Positions 36,035 through 44,818 are shown, counted from the first letter of the stretch. The stretch: DNA of 64,000 nucleotides from Luteirhabdus salina (GCA_025384855.1 JALAHT010000004.1:1-64000), one strand, 5' to 3'. Notes: generated by a model not told the origin, from the letters alone. Translations and numbers: made by a program.

Positions 36035-38016
36035 TTTTCGGCACTGTCAAATTTTAAATCAATTCCGTTTGTGAAAGCGCGGGTAAGCTTTGAAGGTAGA
36101 CCTCTGAAGTTTCTAGTTACCTCATACCGCTGCTTTCCTATTTCCAACCAAATTCGTTTTGCTCGAACCAATGAGGATAGCCATTTTAATTCATCTTCGC
36201 CATAAAGATTACCTGTGTTTACCTCAAATGCTTGGGGTTCCTTTATATTTGTAATCTTAACATACTCTTTTCCTTCCTTGGCCAAAGTAACCTTTCTTTC
36301 ATCTCCTTCTTCTTCGATAGTTACGGGACCGGTACAACAGAAAACCTCTGGGCAGTCCCATTCGTTCTGCCAAATTATCCTTGTTGTAGGATGTACCGTA
36401 TTCTTTATCCTTGCTTTTACTTTTAGAAAACCAAATGTTAGGCTAATTTCTTGGCCTTCCGAAAGCGTATAGTCTCCTACGTTAACTATCATTGAAAAAA
36501 CTTCAGGCGCGGCATTGCTTAACCCCGACTGAAAGTTTACATAGTGGGTTTGGGTTGGTGTGGTAACCTGCTTTACCGATGTAGGCGACTTATCGCGTAC
36601 CGATAACACTATACAGCCATCCTTGGGAATTGTAATGCTTTCTGGGATTTGGCATAGCTTATACTTTAGTTCTGATGCGGTACCGCCAAGCGTTGGTCCC
36701 AAAGGGTCTGGTTTACGACCATTTATAAACAAAAGCCCCTCAAAATTCTTTAGTGTGTTTGTGCTAAGAGAGTTAGATGCCCCAGCTGAAATACTGCTAT
36801 CTACAGTTATATCGTACCTAACTGGTTTTACAGGTATAAATAATTGCGTTGCCAATATCTCTGGGATTGGCTCAGGACGCAACAGTTTTTCTGTTTCCCG
36901 ACCGATAATTACATCGATAAGGTTCTGGAAGTAAGATATCCTTCGGTTATAGATCTTATAGCCAAGTGGGCCGTTGGCTTGTATGTTTAAATTTGCAACT
37001 GCATTTGGGGTTGGGTTGGTAAGGATTAACTTGTTTCTGTCGCCAGAGAAATAGAATCCTTTGCTTATTAAATTACCGTTCTGTTTCTTTGTTACGAACA
37101 GCACCACATTTACAATTTTTGTATAGGATGCCGTCTGCACCGTAATTGTTGCTGGATACGTACCTTCAGATAAAATTTGGGTGTTGACGGTGCTTACCGC
37201 AACGGTAGAATATCCTGTTGGAGTAGTGGTGGGTAAAAATGAAAGCCATCCTACGGAAGCTGATAGGTTAGCAGGTTCCGTCGTATCTATGTTCAAAACC
37301 TTTTCGTCCTGTGGAGCCGTAGCCTCTACTTCTGAAAATGAAAGGATGTTTGGCGTTACCGTTAGGTTATCGGTATTTGAATCGCCCTGAAGGATAACGT
37401 ATACGGTACAAAGCTTTGTTGAATCGCCATCATTTACCAAAAAATTTGCGGTATGCGACCCTGCGGCCAATCCTGAAATATCTACAAATAATGATACCTG
37501 CGTTTGTCCCGTACCATTGGTTTGGCTAAAGGAAAGCCATGTTTCGCTAGGTGAAATACTCCAGTTGTTATTGGTGTTGATTACAAAATAACTAGCGGGC
37601 GGGTTGGCATCGCCCACATTAAGGTTATAGGAAAAAGAAGATGGCGTTACGTTTAACTGTTGGTATTCGAATACACGAATAATAACTTGTAAATCTACAT
37701 ACGCAGTAAAGGGGAATAGTTGGCCAAACTTATATTCTATTTTTATTACGCCTTCATGGATGCCGATTGGTAAATTGTTGGCGCTATTAGACACAACAGC
37801 AGCAATAAACGAAGCGCTTTCTATTTGATCCGTATTTTCTTCATTCATGATAACCTCTTGGAGAATGGTATTCATCCAATCGGGCTGTGAATGTACCTGG
37901 ATGCTTTCTGGGATTGTGGTGCTTGGAAAGCCCTCTAAAAGCAAATCTGAATTTGGAACTACACCTGAGTTGGGATAGTAGTTAAAAAACAGTGATGGCG
38001 GTGTGAACTGCGGCAT
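36031..38016 (-). CDS. Prophage tail protein with tandem BACON-like domains
   Basis: This 661-residue protein begins with what look like three related beta-sandwich units at about 5-115, 120-210 and 217-315. Units two and three have the BACON pattern: a V(T)P..LSF strand, a central W (NWSIS...TWLSF; SVGWLSF) and a closing GTYPATITV-type strand. BACON domains bind carbohydrate or mucin in gut Bacteroidota. The remainder (about 320-661) is beta-rich and unassigned. It lies 2 bases after the tape measure gene, so it probably forms part of the tail tip that touches the host surface. Confidence 0.7.
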   Translation of the reverse strand: MPQFTPPSLFFNYYPNSGVVPNSDLLLEGFPSTTIPESIQVHSQPDWMNTILQEVIMNEENTDQIESASFIAAVVSNSANNLPIGIHEGVIKIEYKFGQLFPFTAYVDLQVIIRVFEYQQLNVTPSSFSYNLNVGDANPPASYFVINTNNNWSISPSETWLSFSQTNGTGQTQVSLFVDISGLAAGSHTANFLVNDGDSTKLCTVYVILQGDSNTDNLTVTPNILSFSEVEATAPQDEKVLNIDTTEPANLSASVGWLSFLPTTTPTGYSTVAVSTVNTQILSEGTYPATITVQTASYTKIVNVVLFVTKKQNGNLISKGFYFSGDRNKLILTNPTPNAVANLNIQANGPLGYKIYNRRISYFQNLIDVIIGRETEKLLRPEPIPEILATQLFIPVKPVRYDITVDSSISAGASNSLSTNTLKNFEGLLFINGRKPDPLGPTLGGTASELKYKLCQIPESITIPKDGCIVLSVRDKSPTSVKQVTTPTQTHYVNFQSGLSNAAPEVFSMIVNVGDYTLSEGQEISLTFGFLKVKARIKNTVHPTTRIIWQNEWDCPEVFCCTGPVTIEEEGDERKVTLAKEGKEYVKITNIKEPQAFEVNTGNLYGEDELKWLSSLVRAKRIWLEIGKQRYEVTRNFRGLPSKLTRAFTNGIDLKFDSAEK

Positions 38017-38018
38017 GG

Positions 38019-40847
38019 TTATCCTTTAAATTTTGTTGTTTTTTTGAAAGCGTCTAGTTTCTTTTGAGTCTTCTGTCGTTTTTCCTCGGCTTCGTAATCG
38101 TAATATGTTTCGGCTTGTATCGGAATATTCAATCTATTTACCAATAAATGAATGGCTTTGGTAAGTTCGGCATCCGAACGCGTAGGGGTAGCCGATGATT
38201 TATTATTTGAAACAGTATCGCCACCATCGGCGTACAGTCCGAGCTTTCGTTTTCGCTTGGTTTCCAGATAATCTAAAATCTGTGGTACTTCGGGATCTCT
38301 TCTTACTATTTGGGGCACCACATACTCGCCCGTATGCACTACGCCCGCAACCTCATGGCCGGTACCGTCTGTATAGCCCATGCCATACCCATCGGTAAAG
38401 CCACCTTTAGCAAAACCTCTAGTTCGTGGTTTAGGCACCTTTTTTATTGGTGTACTTGAAATAGCTTGTACTCTTTTTAAACCTGCTGCTACAGCTAAAG
38501 CAGCAGCCGTAGTACCCAATGCGGGACCTACAACAGGGATGGATGAAAGAGCATTAAATGCATTTTGAGCAGATTGATAGGTGGAAATAAGCGTTTCGGA
38601 TATTTTCACTGCTTTCCAAGCTCCAGAACCTTGATTGAATGCTTCAGCTGCAAGAGAAAGGGATTCCGTGACTGCTGCCAATTTCTGGCTTTCTGACATT
38701 CTGGTCCACTCAACCTGTTGTTCGCGAAGATTTTTCTCCTGTTTTGCGAATTCACGATTGATAGATTCCTCTTCTAACTTATATTTTTCCCTTATTTGGG
38801 CTTTTAGTGATTCTGCATTTTCTACTGCTTGTACTTTTGAAAGTTCTAATTCTTCCTGAATGCTTAGTTCGCGAAGAGCCAACTCTCGGGCATGTTCTAA
38901 TTTTAGCTCTTCTTTTTCAGCATCCGTTTCAGCTTTTTCTAACTCTCTAGCTAATTCAGCTTCTTTTTTTAATTGATAAATCTCTTCTTCAATTTCAGCC
39001 TCTCGCTCTGCATTTTCCTTTATTCTTTCCTCCTTTAGCTCTTGCTGTTGAGCATCGTATTCATCATTTATATCTTGAATTAATTCCTTACTAGCTCTTA
39101 ATTGCTCGGCCTCTTTTAGTGCTCGAGTTCTTTCAAGTTCAATTTTCTTTTCAGCAGTATCAGCTGCTCGATATTCTTCTAACTTTCTATATTCTTCACG
39201 TAATTTTGCTAAAGATTCTTGGTTTTTTTGCGCTACTTTAAGTCTGTCTTCGTAACCGGCTTCATATTTCTTAATCATAGCATTTATCTCAGCAGCAGTA
39301 TCTTCTGGGTCGAACTCTAATCCGATTGCAGTTGCTCTTTTTCTAGCCTCTTCAAGCGCTTTCTCCGTTTTCGCGTTTTCTCTTTCTATATACTTGTCTA
39401 AATATTCGCCGCTTAATTGAGAAATACTTTCCTGCGCTCCTGCTTCTAACTCTTGGAGTTTAGCTAACTCTGCCTGTTTTCTTGCAATTGTCTCGGCAGA
39501 TAGCTTTTCTTGTTCTATTCGAGCTATTTTACCGCCTTTTTGTACTATACGGACAATATTTCCTTCTTCATCTCTAGTATTTAGCTCTCTCCTAAGAATA
39601 TTTATTTGGTTAGTATAATCTTCAAGAGCTTCCGTTTGCTGCTCTATAGCTTCTTGGTTTCGGAATTTTAAAAGTGCTTTTTGTGTACCTATGAAATCCC
39701 TAGCTTTTTCAGCTGATATATCCAGTGCGTTACCATATTCATCAAATGCAGTAATAGCTGTTGGAGCGATTTCAGCTATTTCTTTAATTACATCTTTTAA
39801 TCTAGATTGTTCATCATTGCTTAAATTTGACTTTTCACGAAGCGATTCGTATTCGTCAACTAATGGGGGAAGGTTTTTCTCCAATTGGATTACTCTATCT
39901 GCCTGCGCTTCGAACTCTTTAGCTAAATCTCCTGCTGGAGTAACAGCCTCTAGCATTGAAGCTCCAATATTTTTAAAAAAGCTTCCAGCGCCACTGTTTT
40001 CTAACAATCGGCCAAAGTTCAATTTCAAGTTTTCTAATGCGGCATTCCATTTTGCATTACTGTTTGCAGCTTCATCTAATATATTCCCCGCCTCCTTTAC
40101 CTCTCTTTTGGCAATATTTGCAACTGCCTGAACAAAATCAGGGGTTTTTTCTAGCTCAGCATTTAACTCTGATGCAGAAATGCCAAGGTTATCGATACGT
40201 AACTTACTTTCTTTAGAAAGCCCTTCCACTAAACTGTCACGGAGATGATCGATGCTTTTTCCTGTTTGTGTAGAACGTACAGCCAAGAACTCCATTAAAG
40301 TATCGGTTTCCTCTAATCCAATATTGAAGTTGTCGAACTCTACAAGAGCTTGTTTAATGTTTAGATCAGAGACCAAGCCTCGGGTTGAATCCTTTATTCT
40401 TGTAAACGCATCTTCACCCACCTCTCCAAGTGCTTTGAAGGCAAACTCTATACCTTTACTTTCTCGTGCTAGTGTAGCGGCTTCCGTAGTGAAGCTCTTT
40501 ATAAATTGAATCCCACCTTGAATAATGGAAAACGCTCCCGCAGCACCTGCACCTAAACCAATGAAAGATTTAATACTGGAACCAATGGATTTATTTTGTT
40601 TTTTAGTTGAATCTATAGTCCCGGTAATCTCATTTCTAAAATCGCGCTGGGACTTTATCATGCGACGATATTCCTTATCTACAAAGGCAAGTTTTCTATT
40701 TGCCTCAATCCATTCTTCAGTACCTTCTTCTAATTTGTTTACGGAACCCCTTAATTGATATAGTTTTCTTTTTACGGATTTCAAAGTGTTATCCACTTCA
40801 ACTCCGTTCATCTTTAGCGTTAGATTTAAAGTGTTTTGTTTAGCCAT
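38019..40847 (-). CDS. Phage tail tape measure protein
   Basis: This 942-residue protein is mostly helical. The N-terminal part (about 1-60) is a coiled coil, followed by a Gly/Ala-rich hydrophobic stretch (SIKSFIGLGAGAAGAFSIIQ, about 90-110). A long Glu/Lys/Ala/Arg coiled coil spans about 330-740, and a second hydrophobic stretch (VVGPALGTTAAALAVAAGL) is near 800. This is the usual make-up of tape measures, which set tail length. By a rough rule of 0.15 nm per residue the tail would be near 140 nm. It overlaps the upstream gene by 8 bases. Confidence 0.88.
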   Translation of the reverse strand: MAKQNTLNLTLKMNGVEVDNTLKSVKRKLYQLRGSVNKLEEGTEEWIEANRKLAFVDKEYRRMIKSQRDFRNEITGTIDSTKKQNKSIGSSIKSFIGLGAGAAGAFSIIQGGIQFIKSFTTEAATLARESKGIEFAFKALGEVGEDAFTRIKDSTRGLVSDLNIKQALVEFDNFNIGLEETDTLMEFLAVRSTQTGKSIDHLRDSLVEGLSKESKLRIDNLGISASELNAELEKTPDFVQAVANIAKREVKEAGNILDEAANSNAKWNAALENLKLNFGRLLENSGAGSFFKNIGASMLEAVTPAGDLAKEFEAQADRVIQLEKNLPPLVDEYESLREKSNLSNDEQSRLKDVIKEIAEIAPTAITAFDEYGNALDISAEKARDFIGTQKALLKFRNQEAIEQQTEALEDYTNQINILRRELNTRDEEGNIVRIVQKGGKIARIEQEKLSAETIARKQAELAKLQELEAGAQESISQLSGEYLDKYIERENAKTEKALEEARKRATAIGLEFDPEDTAAEINAMIKKYEAGYEDRLKVAQKNQESLAKLREEYRKLEEYRAADTAEKKIELERTRALKEAEQLRASKELIQDINDEYDAQQQELKEERIKENAEREAEIEEEIYQLKKEAELARELEKAETDAEKEELKLEHARELALRELSIQEELELSKVQAVENAESLKAQIREKYKLEEESINREFAKQEKNLREQQVEWTRMSESQKLAAVTESLSLAAEAFNQGSGAWKAVKISETLISTYQSAQNAFNALSSIPVVGPALGTTAAALAVAAGLKRVQAISSTPIKKVPKPRTRGFAKGGFTDGYGMGYTDGTGHEVAGVVHTGEYVVPQIVRRDPEVPQILDYLETKRKRKLGLYADGGDTVSNNKSSATPTRSDAELTKAIHLLVNRLNIPIQAETYYDYEAEEKRQKTQKKLDAFKKTTKFKG

Positions 40848-41322
40848 TATCTTCTGAATTAAATTGAATGGCTAAATTTTGAAGCTTTATCTCAACAGCT
40901 TTTGTCCTGGTTTTGGAGAGTTCAGCTACTAAATAATCTACCGCACCGCTCTTTTCATAAATATCATTGAATAAGTTAAAAGGCTGCATTGTAAACCTAT
41001 GACGCGCCCTTTGTGTTTTTTCAACATTGTATCGGGATGCCGAAAAATATACCGTTGTCGCCTCGCGTATACCTACAAAGCCATGGTGCAGGATAAAACC
41101 TGTTTTGGAAGACCGGAGATTAAGCCCTAATAGGCGATACTCGCCCATCTTTCGCTTAACATCGGTAGCCTCCATTATGGGTTCTTCCGGCATACCTTGG
41201 TTATGGATGTCGAGTTTTTGTTTTAATACCGCATGTAGGTAGCTTTCTACCATACGCGCGGCACGTAAACCTACAAGGCGCTCTTGCTTAAAAATTTTGT
41301 CCTGGGCTGCGGTGCGTGCCAT
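40840..41322 (-). CDS. Prophage tail-region protein, unknown
   Basis: This 160-residue protein has no signal or membrane segment. It is rich in basic residues (KQERLVGLRAARMVE; KTQRARHRF) and has a central predicted beta region (KTGFILHHGFVGIREATTVYF). I do not recognise it. It overlaps the tape measure start, so it is probably a tail assembly or completion protein. A TGTCC-T7 element lies 40 bases upstream. Confidence 0.6.
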   Translation of the reverse strand: MARTAAQDKIFKQERLVGLRAARMVESYLHAVLKQKLDIHNQGMPEEPIMEATDVKRKMGEYRLLGLNLRSSKTGFILHHGFVGIREATTVYFSASRYNVEKTQRARHRFTMQPFNLFNDIYEKSGAVDYLVAELSKTRTKAVEIKLQNLAIQFNSEDNG

Positions 41323-41361
41323 ACCTACCTTTTATAGGCAAGTTTGCAAAAGGCTATGGCT

Positions 41362-41375
41362 AAAAAAAGGACATT
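41362..41375 (-). promoter_or_regulatory. AATGTCC-T7 element upstream of the tape-measure block
   Basis: On the minus strand the sequence from the preceding stop codon reads TAAAACAATGTCCTTTTTTT. It is one of five copies of a shared element; the next gene starts 40 bases downstream. Confidence 0.5.
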
Positions 41376-41378
41376 GTT

Positions 41379-41516
41379 TTACTCTGCCTTTTTAAGAAGA
41401 TGCTCGCGCGTTTCGTACATTTTTTGGTATTGCTCCAAGTGGGGTTTTAGAAACCTAAGTTTACGCTGCATGGCAGCATCCAGCTTAGTAAGCTTTTGTT
41501 TTTGCTGTTCTGACAT
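41379..41516 (-). CDS. Small prophage protein (45 aa)
   Basis: It starts at ATG 41516, two bases after the stop of the previous small gene. It is a short, basic helical protein (MSEQQKQKLTKLDAAMQRK...) of unknown function. Two tiny consecutive genes before the tape measure sit where tail assembly chaperones usually lie. They are in different frames, but I see no convincing slippery sequence, so a frameshift fusion is only a possibility. Confidence 0.5.
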   Translation of the reverse strand: MSEQQKQKLTKLDAAMQRKLRFLKPHLEQYQKMYETREHLLKKAE

Positions 41517-41518
41517 GG

Positions 41519-41668
41519 CTACTGTAATAAGGATTCTACATTTCTTTTTTCGAAATCGGCGATAATACGAAGTTGCTCCTGTGGGGAGTACAGGCATTTG
41601 TGCCGTAAAAAGACTGCTACTTCTTCAAAGAAGGAAGATTTTGAATTGGTTTTGATTCGTTTTGACAT
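41519..41668 (-). CDS. Small prophage protein (49 aa)
   Basis: It starts at ATG 41668, directly after the T run of a structured non-coding element. The 49 residues (SSFFEEVAVFLRHK, YSPQEQLRIIADFEKRNVES) look helical. No family is recognised. It is coupled to the next small gene and belongs to the tape-measure block. Confidence 0.5.
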   Translation of the reverse strand: MSKRIKTNSKSSFFEEVAVFLRHKCLYSPQEQLRIIADFEKRNVESLLQ

Positions 41669-41671
41669 AAC

Positions 41672-41756
41672 AAAAAAATTGCGGAAGGAGCTGTCCGGCA
41701 CGAACCAACATAATGTAGATTAGCCGTCGGGCGTTACCGCTACCGAACTCCTTCCG
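41672..41756 (-). ncRNA. Structured non-coding element, tRNA-like, ending in a T7 run
   Basis: On the minus strand an exact 9-bp stem (CGGAAGGAG / CTCCTTCCG) closes about 57 bases and is followed by CAA and seven T. Inside, TCGG-TA-GCG-GTAA-CGC-CCGA forms a clean hairpin with a GNRA-type loop (41727-41746). Another fold gives a tRNA-style 7-bp acceptor (AGGAGTT/AGCTCCT) with a GGTTCG T-loop-like sequence, but no good anticodon arm. It may be a small RNA, a leader of the next gene, or a tRNA relic. Confidence 0.45.
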
Positions 41757-41779
41757 TTTAATAAAATAATTTGATAAAA

Positions 41780-41806
41780 GCATTGTTGGTTCAATTTTGA
41801 CAATGC
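41780..41806 (-). terminator. Hairpin at the end of the lipoprotein gene
   Basis: GCATTGT/ACAATGC with a 13-base loop begins at the TAG stop and runs into TTTTAT on the minus strand. It is a weak terminator for the AT-rich cargo pair. Confidence 0.5.
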
Positions 41807-42219
41807 TAATTTACAATAATATCATTAAAATAAAAAATGAAATATTCTCCCTCATTCGTGATAGGAATAAGTTCGATATATCCCTTAATTGTAATTAATT
41901 CGCTACCATTATGATCAAAAGATTCTACTATTTCGGTTACGTAATTAAAAACAAGATTATATGAAGTATCATTTGTTGTTACTCTATAAAAATCATCTTC
42001 CTTGCTTTTGATTAAAATAATTTTATTTACTCCTGTCTTCAGAAAATCTGAATAAATACCAAGTTCCAAACTATTTTCATATTCTACTATCTCTCCCGAG
42101 GAAGGAGAGCAACTAGAATCCGAATTAATAGCATAGCAATTCAACTTAAATGTTCTAAACTTTTCTTTTTTGCATGAAAATAATGTAATTAAAAAGAATA
42201 CTAGTAATAGTCTTTTCAT
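41806..42219 (-). CDS. Prophage-carried lipoprotein, probable cargo
   Basis: This 137-residue protein has a lipoprotein signal MKRLLLVFFLITLFSC (Cys16) followed by KKEKF and a beta-rich body ending YFIFYFNDIIVN. No family is recognised. The gene is much more AT-rich than the structural genes around it and pairs with the BRCT gene upstream. Surface lipoproteins carried by prophages often block entry of rival phages or alter the host surface; here that is a guess from location. Confidence 0.65.
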   Translation of the reverse strand: MKRLLLVFFLITLFSCKKEKFRTFKLNCYAINSDSSCSPSSGEIVEYENSLELGIYSDFLKTGVNKIILIKSKEDDFYRVTTNDTSYNLVFNYVTEIVESFDHNGSELITIKGYIELIPITNEGEYFIFYFNDIIVN

Positions 42220-42288
42220 AAGTAAAGATATTTTAAAGTGAGGGGTGAAACAATCGTAGAATCCTATTAAAAATTAATTAGAGATTTG

Positions 42289-42837
42289 TTATAGAAATCT
42301 ACTTTTGAAATTTGGAAAATACTGAAGAAACTCTTCTTCATAAAGTATTCGGATATTATTTTCTATAGCTAATTGTATTTTTTTATGGCCATAATCTACT
42401 TTTCCTACAACTAAATAATCAGTATTCTTAGATACGGTTTTGTTTACATCAGCACCAACATTCCAAAGTTCTTCGCAAATTTCGTCTCTATATAACCAGC
42501 CGTCAAATTGTCCTGTAATTACAACTACTTTATTATAAAAAAAATGAGATTTATTATCTATGTCCTTTTTAGGATATAGAAATTTAGAATTTATCGTGGT
42601 TTTATTTTTATGGTCCCAATTGAAACTGAAATCTGATTTTTTAGAACTATTTGATTCGATGATGTTGCTTTCAGAATCTTCAAATATGGCAAGTAATCTT
42701 TTTATTGAGGCTTGGTTTATTTTAAGCTCATTTAAAATTTTATTAATATTCAATAACCATAATAATATTGGTCTAGTTATAATTAAAGTTATTGAAGATA
42801 GAATGATAACTGCGATTAACGTGAAAATAAAATCCAT
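42289..42837 (-). CDS. Membrane-anchored BRCT-domain protein, probable cargo
   Basis: It starts at ATG 42837 (the longer frame begins at a TTG and has no signal), giving 182 residues. It has one N-terminal membrane helix (about 2-26), a charged linker (about 30-100), and a BRCT domain (about 103-178) with KVVVITGQFDG, GADVNKTVSKNTDYLVVG, and the closing IRILYEEEFLQYF. BRCT domains usually sit in DNA repair proteins and bind DNA ends or phosphoproteins, so one fixed to the membrane is unusual. It is AT-rich and lies inside the tail operon with a lipoprotein gene, so it is probably not structural. Confidence 0.72.
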   Translation of the reverse strand: MDFIFTLIAVIILSSITLIITRPILLWLLNINKILNELKINQASIKRLLAIFEDSESNIIESNSSKKSDFSFNWDHKNKTTINSKFLYPKKDIDNKSHFFYNKVVVITGQFDGWLYRDEICEELWNVGADVNKTVSKNTDYLVVGKVDYGHKKIQLAIENNIRILYEEEFLQYFPNFKSRFL

Positions 42838-42883
42838 ATTAGCAAAGAGTTCGCGGGGAGCCAATCAAATATACTGAAAATAT

Positions 42884-43393
42884 TTATGGACAAATTGTGT
42901 CCAAATCTGACCAATCGGCGGCGTTGGGCTTTAAGGATTCTGTACCCTTAATAACGCCTGTAAACCGATAGCCATACAATTCTTCGTTAAATACCGGCCC
43001 TACCTTAATATAGTTTACGCTGTTGGTCTCGAAACGGCGGTACAGAATATGGTCTGGGTCGTTGGCATCGTGGCGCATCCTAGCAATAATTTGTAGGCCA
43101 AGGCGCTCGCATTGGTCCAACATTTCGTTTTGCTGGGCAAAGTTGCCAGCCTTTGGGTTTTGGTACACGGTAAAGGCAAAGGTGCGGCCGTTAACGTTAT
43201 TGCTGTGGCTGCTCTCATCCAAATTACCGTCATGGCTCTCTACTGCCAAGTGCGGAAAGTTTACGCCGGTACGAAACTGCCCCATGATCTCGTTAAGGTC
43301 CATGCGGGAAAAACTCTTTTCTGGAAAGTTTACGTTCAGCTCGTTTAACGATTGAAAGTAATCTACGATGGGTTTGTGGGTAGGAATGCTCAT
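42884..43393 (-). CDS. Prophage structural or tail-completion protein, unknown
   Basis: This 169-residue soluble protein opens SIPTHKPIVDYFQSLNELN and has no recognised family. It overlaps the start of the 267-residue gene product's end by 4 bases (ATGA type). Its size and place between lysis and tape-measure genes suggest a tail terminator or head-tail joining role, which is inference. Confidence 0.55.
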   Translation of the reverse strand: MSIPTHKPIVDYFQSLNELNVNFPEKSFSRMDLNEIMGQFRTGVNFPHLAVESHDGNLDESSHSNNVNGRTFAFTVYQNPKAGNFAQQNEMLDQCERLGLQIIARMRHDANDPDHILYRRFETNSVNYIKVGPVFNEELYGYRFTGVIKGTESLKPNAADWSDLDTICP

Positions 43394-44193
43394 TTTTTCT
43401 GTTTCTTTAATTCTATAAGTTCGTTCTCATAATTGGAAAGAAACTTATGGACGTTAATTTTTTCGGTGGCCTCGATCTTCGACGGGTCAAACTTTACCTT
43501 AAAGTTTATCAACCTGCCAAAGGGTACGTACTTTGGTTTTGGTCGCGGCTTTTTTTCCTCTTCCTCTTTTGGTTCGTACGGTTTTGGAAAAATGTGTGGG
43601 TAAAGCGAAACGATGTGGTTTCGGCACCCTAAGTATGTATAGCCTATTGCTAATTGTTTTTTGTACGGTACTTTGTTGAAGCAATCAAAACGTTTTTCTA
43701 CCATTACCTTATTGAACGGTTCCCGGGGGTCGTACTCGTTGCCACCCTTGGGGCGGTATAGGGTAGCGCAGAGCAACTGAAGGTATTCGTCGTTTCCAAG
43801 TTCCTGCCACCGATAGAAGAGCGCGTCGGCAAAACTGAATTCCTCTATGGATATGTTCTTTAGCTTGTCTGCCGGTGGCAACATGGTATGTTTTCCTGCC
43901 TTCAGCTTTTTTGGGAAGGAGGTACGCGAAACCCCATGCAACAGAAACTCTACATGTTTTTTGTAATTCATGGGCGGTATTTGCCGAATGGCGATATATA
44001 CCTTATACCATTTTTCGGAGCGTAACAACTGCTTTACCAACTGAAAGTAAAAGCGGACATAGAAACGGAAATCCTGTTGGCGGGTTTTTTCCTGTGCGCG
44101 GAAATACTCCAGAATGTAGGCAACCTCTCCCAATTGTTTTGGGCTTAGTTCATTCCAGGTTGTGGGCAGTTTTATGTTGATTGGGATGTTCAT
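43390..44193 (-). CDS. Prophage protein of the pre-tape-measure region, unknown
   Basis: This 267-residue protein is helical and basic: LPTTWNELSPKQLGEVAYILEYF at the start, a Pro/Glu/Lys-rich linker (PKPYEPKEEEEKKPRPKPK, about 208-226), and a helical tail. The layout recalls tail assembly chaperones that bind the tape measure, but I cannot name a family. It starts 4 bases after the spanin-like gene stops. Confidence 0.55.
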   Translation of the reverse strand: MNIPINIKLPTTWNELSPKQLGEVAYILEYFRAQEKTRQQDFRFYVRFYFQLVKQLLRSEKWYKVYIAIRQIPPMNYKKHVEFLLHGVSRTSFPKKLKAGKHTMLPPADKLKNISIEEFSFADALFYRWQELGNDEYLQLLCATLYRPKGGNEYDPREPFNKVMVEKRFDCFNKVPYKKQLAIGYTYLGCRNHIVSLYPHIFPKPYEPKEEEEKKPRPKPKYVPFGRLINFKVKFDPSKIEATEKINVHKFLSNYENELIELKKQKK

Positions 44194-44197
44194 TCCG

Positions 44198-44818
44198 TTA
44201 TTTTATTAATCCGGCCGAATTCTTTTTTATCCATACACGCATAACCATTATTGCTATAAAAAGTAACAATCCAATGCCAATAAAAAAATAGAGTATCGTT
44301 CCGCTTTTAAAATCCTCCTTTTTTTGTTTTGCTTTCTCTTTTATCGATTGTCTTAGATTTGATAGGGTATTTTCCGTTTCAGATTGGTAGCTGGAAAATA
44401 CAACCGAAAGGCTATCAAAGCGTTTCTGTTGCCGCTCAAATGTTTCTTGCATTTCCTTTTTGGTATTCGAAAGCTTTAGGCTGCTAACGCCTGAGTAAAT
44501 AATTTTCGTTCCCGTTTCGGTAGCAATCTTTTCTATACCAACGGTGCCGGTACTGTCTGCCTCAATCTCGGCAACGTCAGTTTCTTCGGAAAGCTCTATT
44601 TTCTTTTTTTCATCTACCGTTTCGGTAGTTACGTTTGTAGTAACGCTATCTGTTTCGGTATTCGTTTTTTTTTCTGAAATCTCGGTTTTATCAATTTCCG
44701 TTTTGGTTTTGGATGCTTCTTTCGAAATACCACACGATGATGCCATTAGGAAGAAGGCAATAATCAAACCTATAATTAATAGGTAGCTAATAATTCGAAG
44801 TATTTTTAGTGCTTTCAT
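44198..44818 (-). CDS. Candidate unimolecular spanin (u-spanin)
   Basis: This 206-residue protein has an N-terminal hydrophobic signal with a lipobox-like MASSC (Cys29), a long hydrophilic Thr/Glu/Lys-rich region (about 33-120), a coiled-coil stretch (about 122-168), and a C-terminal membrane helix (about 171-193, ILYFFIGIGLLLFIAIMVM) with a short basic tail. A lipid anchor at one end and an inner-membrane helix at the other is the layout of u-spanins, which fuse the two membranes in the last lysis step. It overlaps the endolysin gene by 4 bases. Confidence 0.62.
   Translation of the reverse strand: MKALKILRIISYLLIIGLIIAFFLMASSCGISKEASKTKTEIDKTEISEKKTNTETDSVTTNVTTETVDEKKKIELSEETDVAEIEADSTGTVGIEKIATETGTKIIYSGVSSLKLSNTKKEMQETFERQQKRFDSLSVVFSSYQSETENTLSNLRQSIKEKAKQKKEDFKSGTILYFFIGIGLLLFIAIMVMRVWIKKNSAGLIK

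Noticed and set aside
41379-41668. A programmed frameshift joining two tail chaperone frames
   Set aside because: The two small genes are in different frames, but a stop and a new ATG lie 2 bases apart and no slippery run is near the junction.
41682-41756. A complete phage tRNA gene
   Set aside because: A 7-bp acceptor and a TTCG loop can be drawn, but there is no sound anticodon stem, the T-loop lacks the usual A, and the total length is too short.
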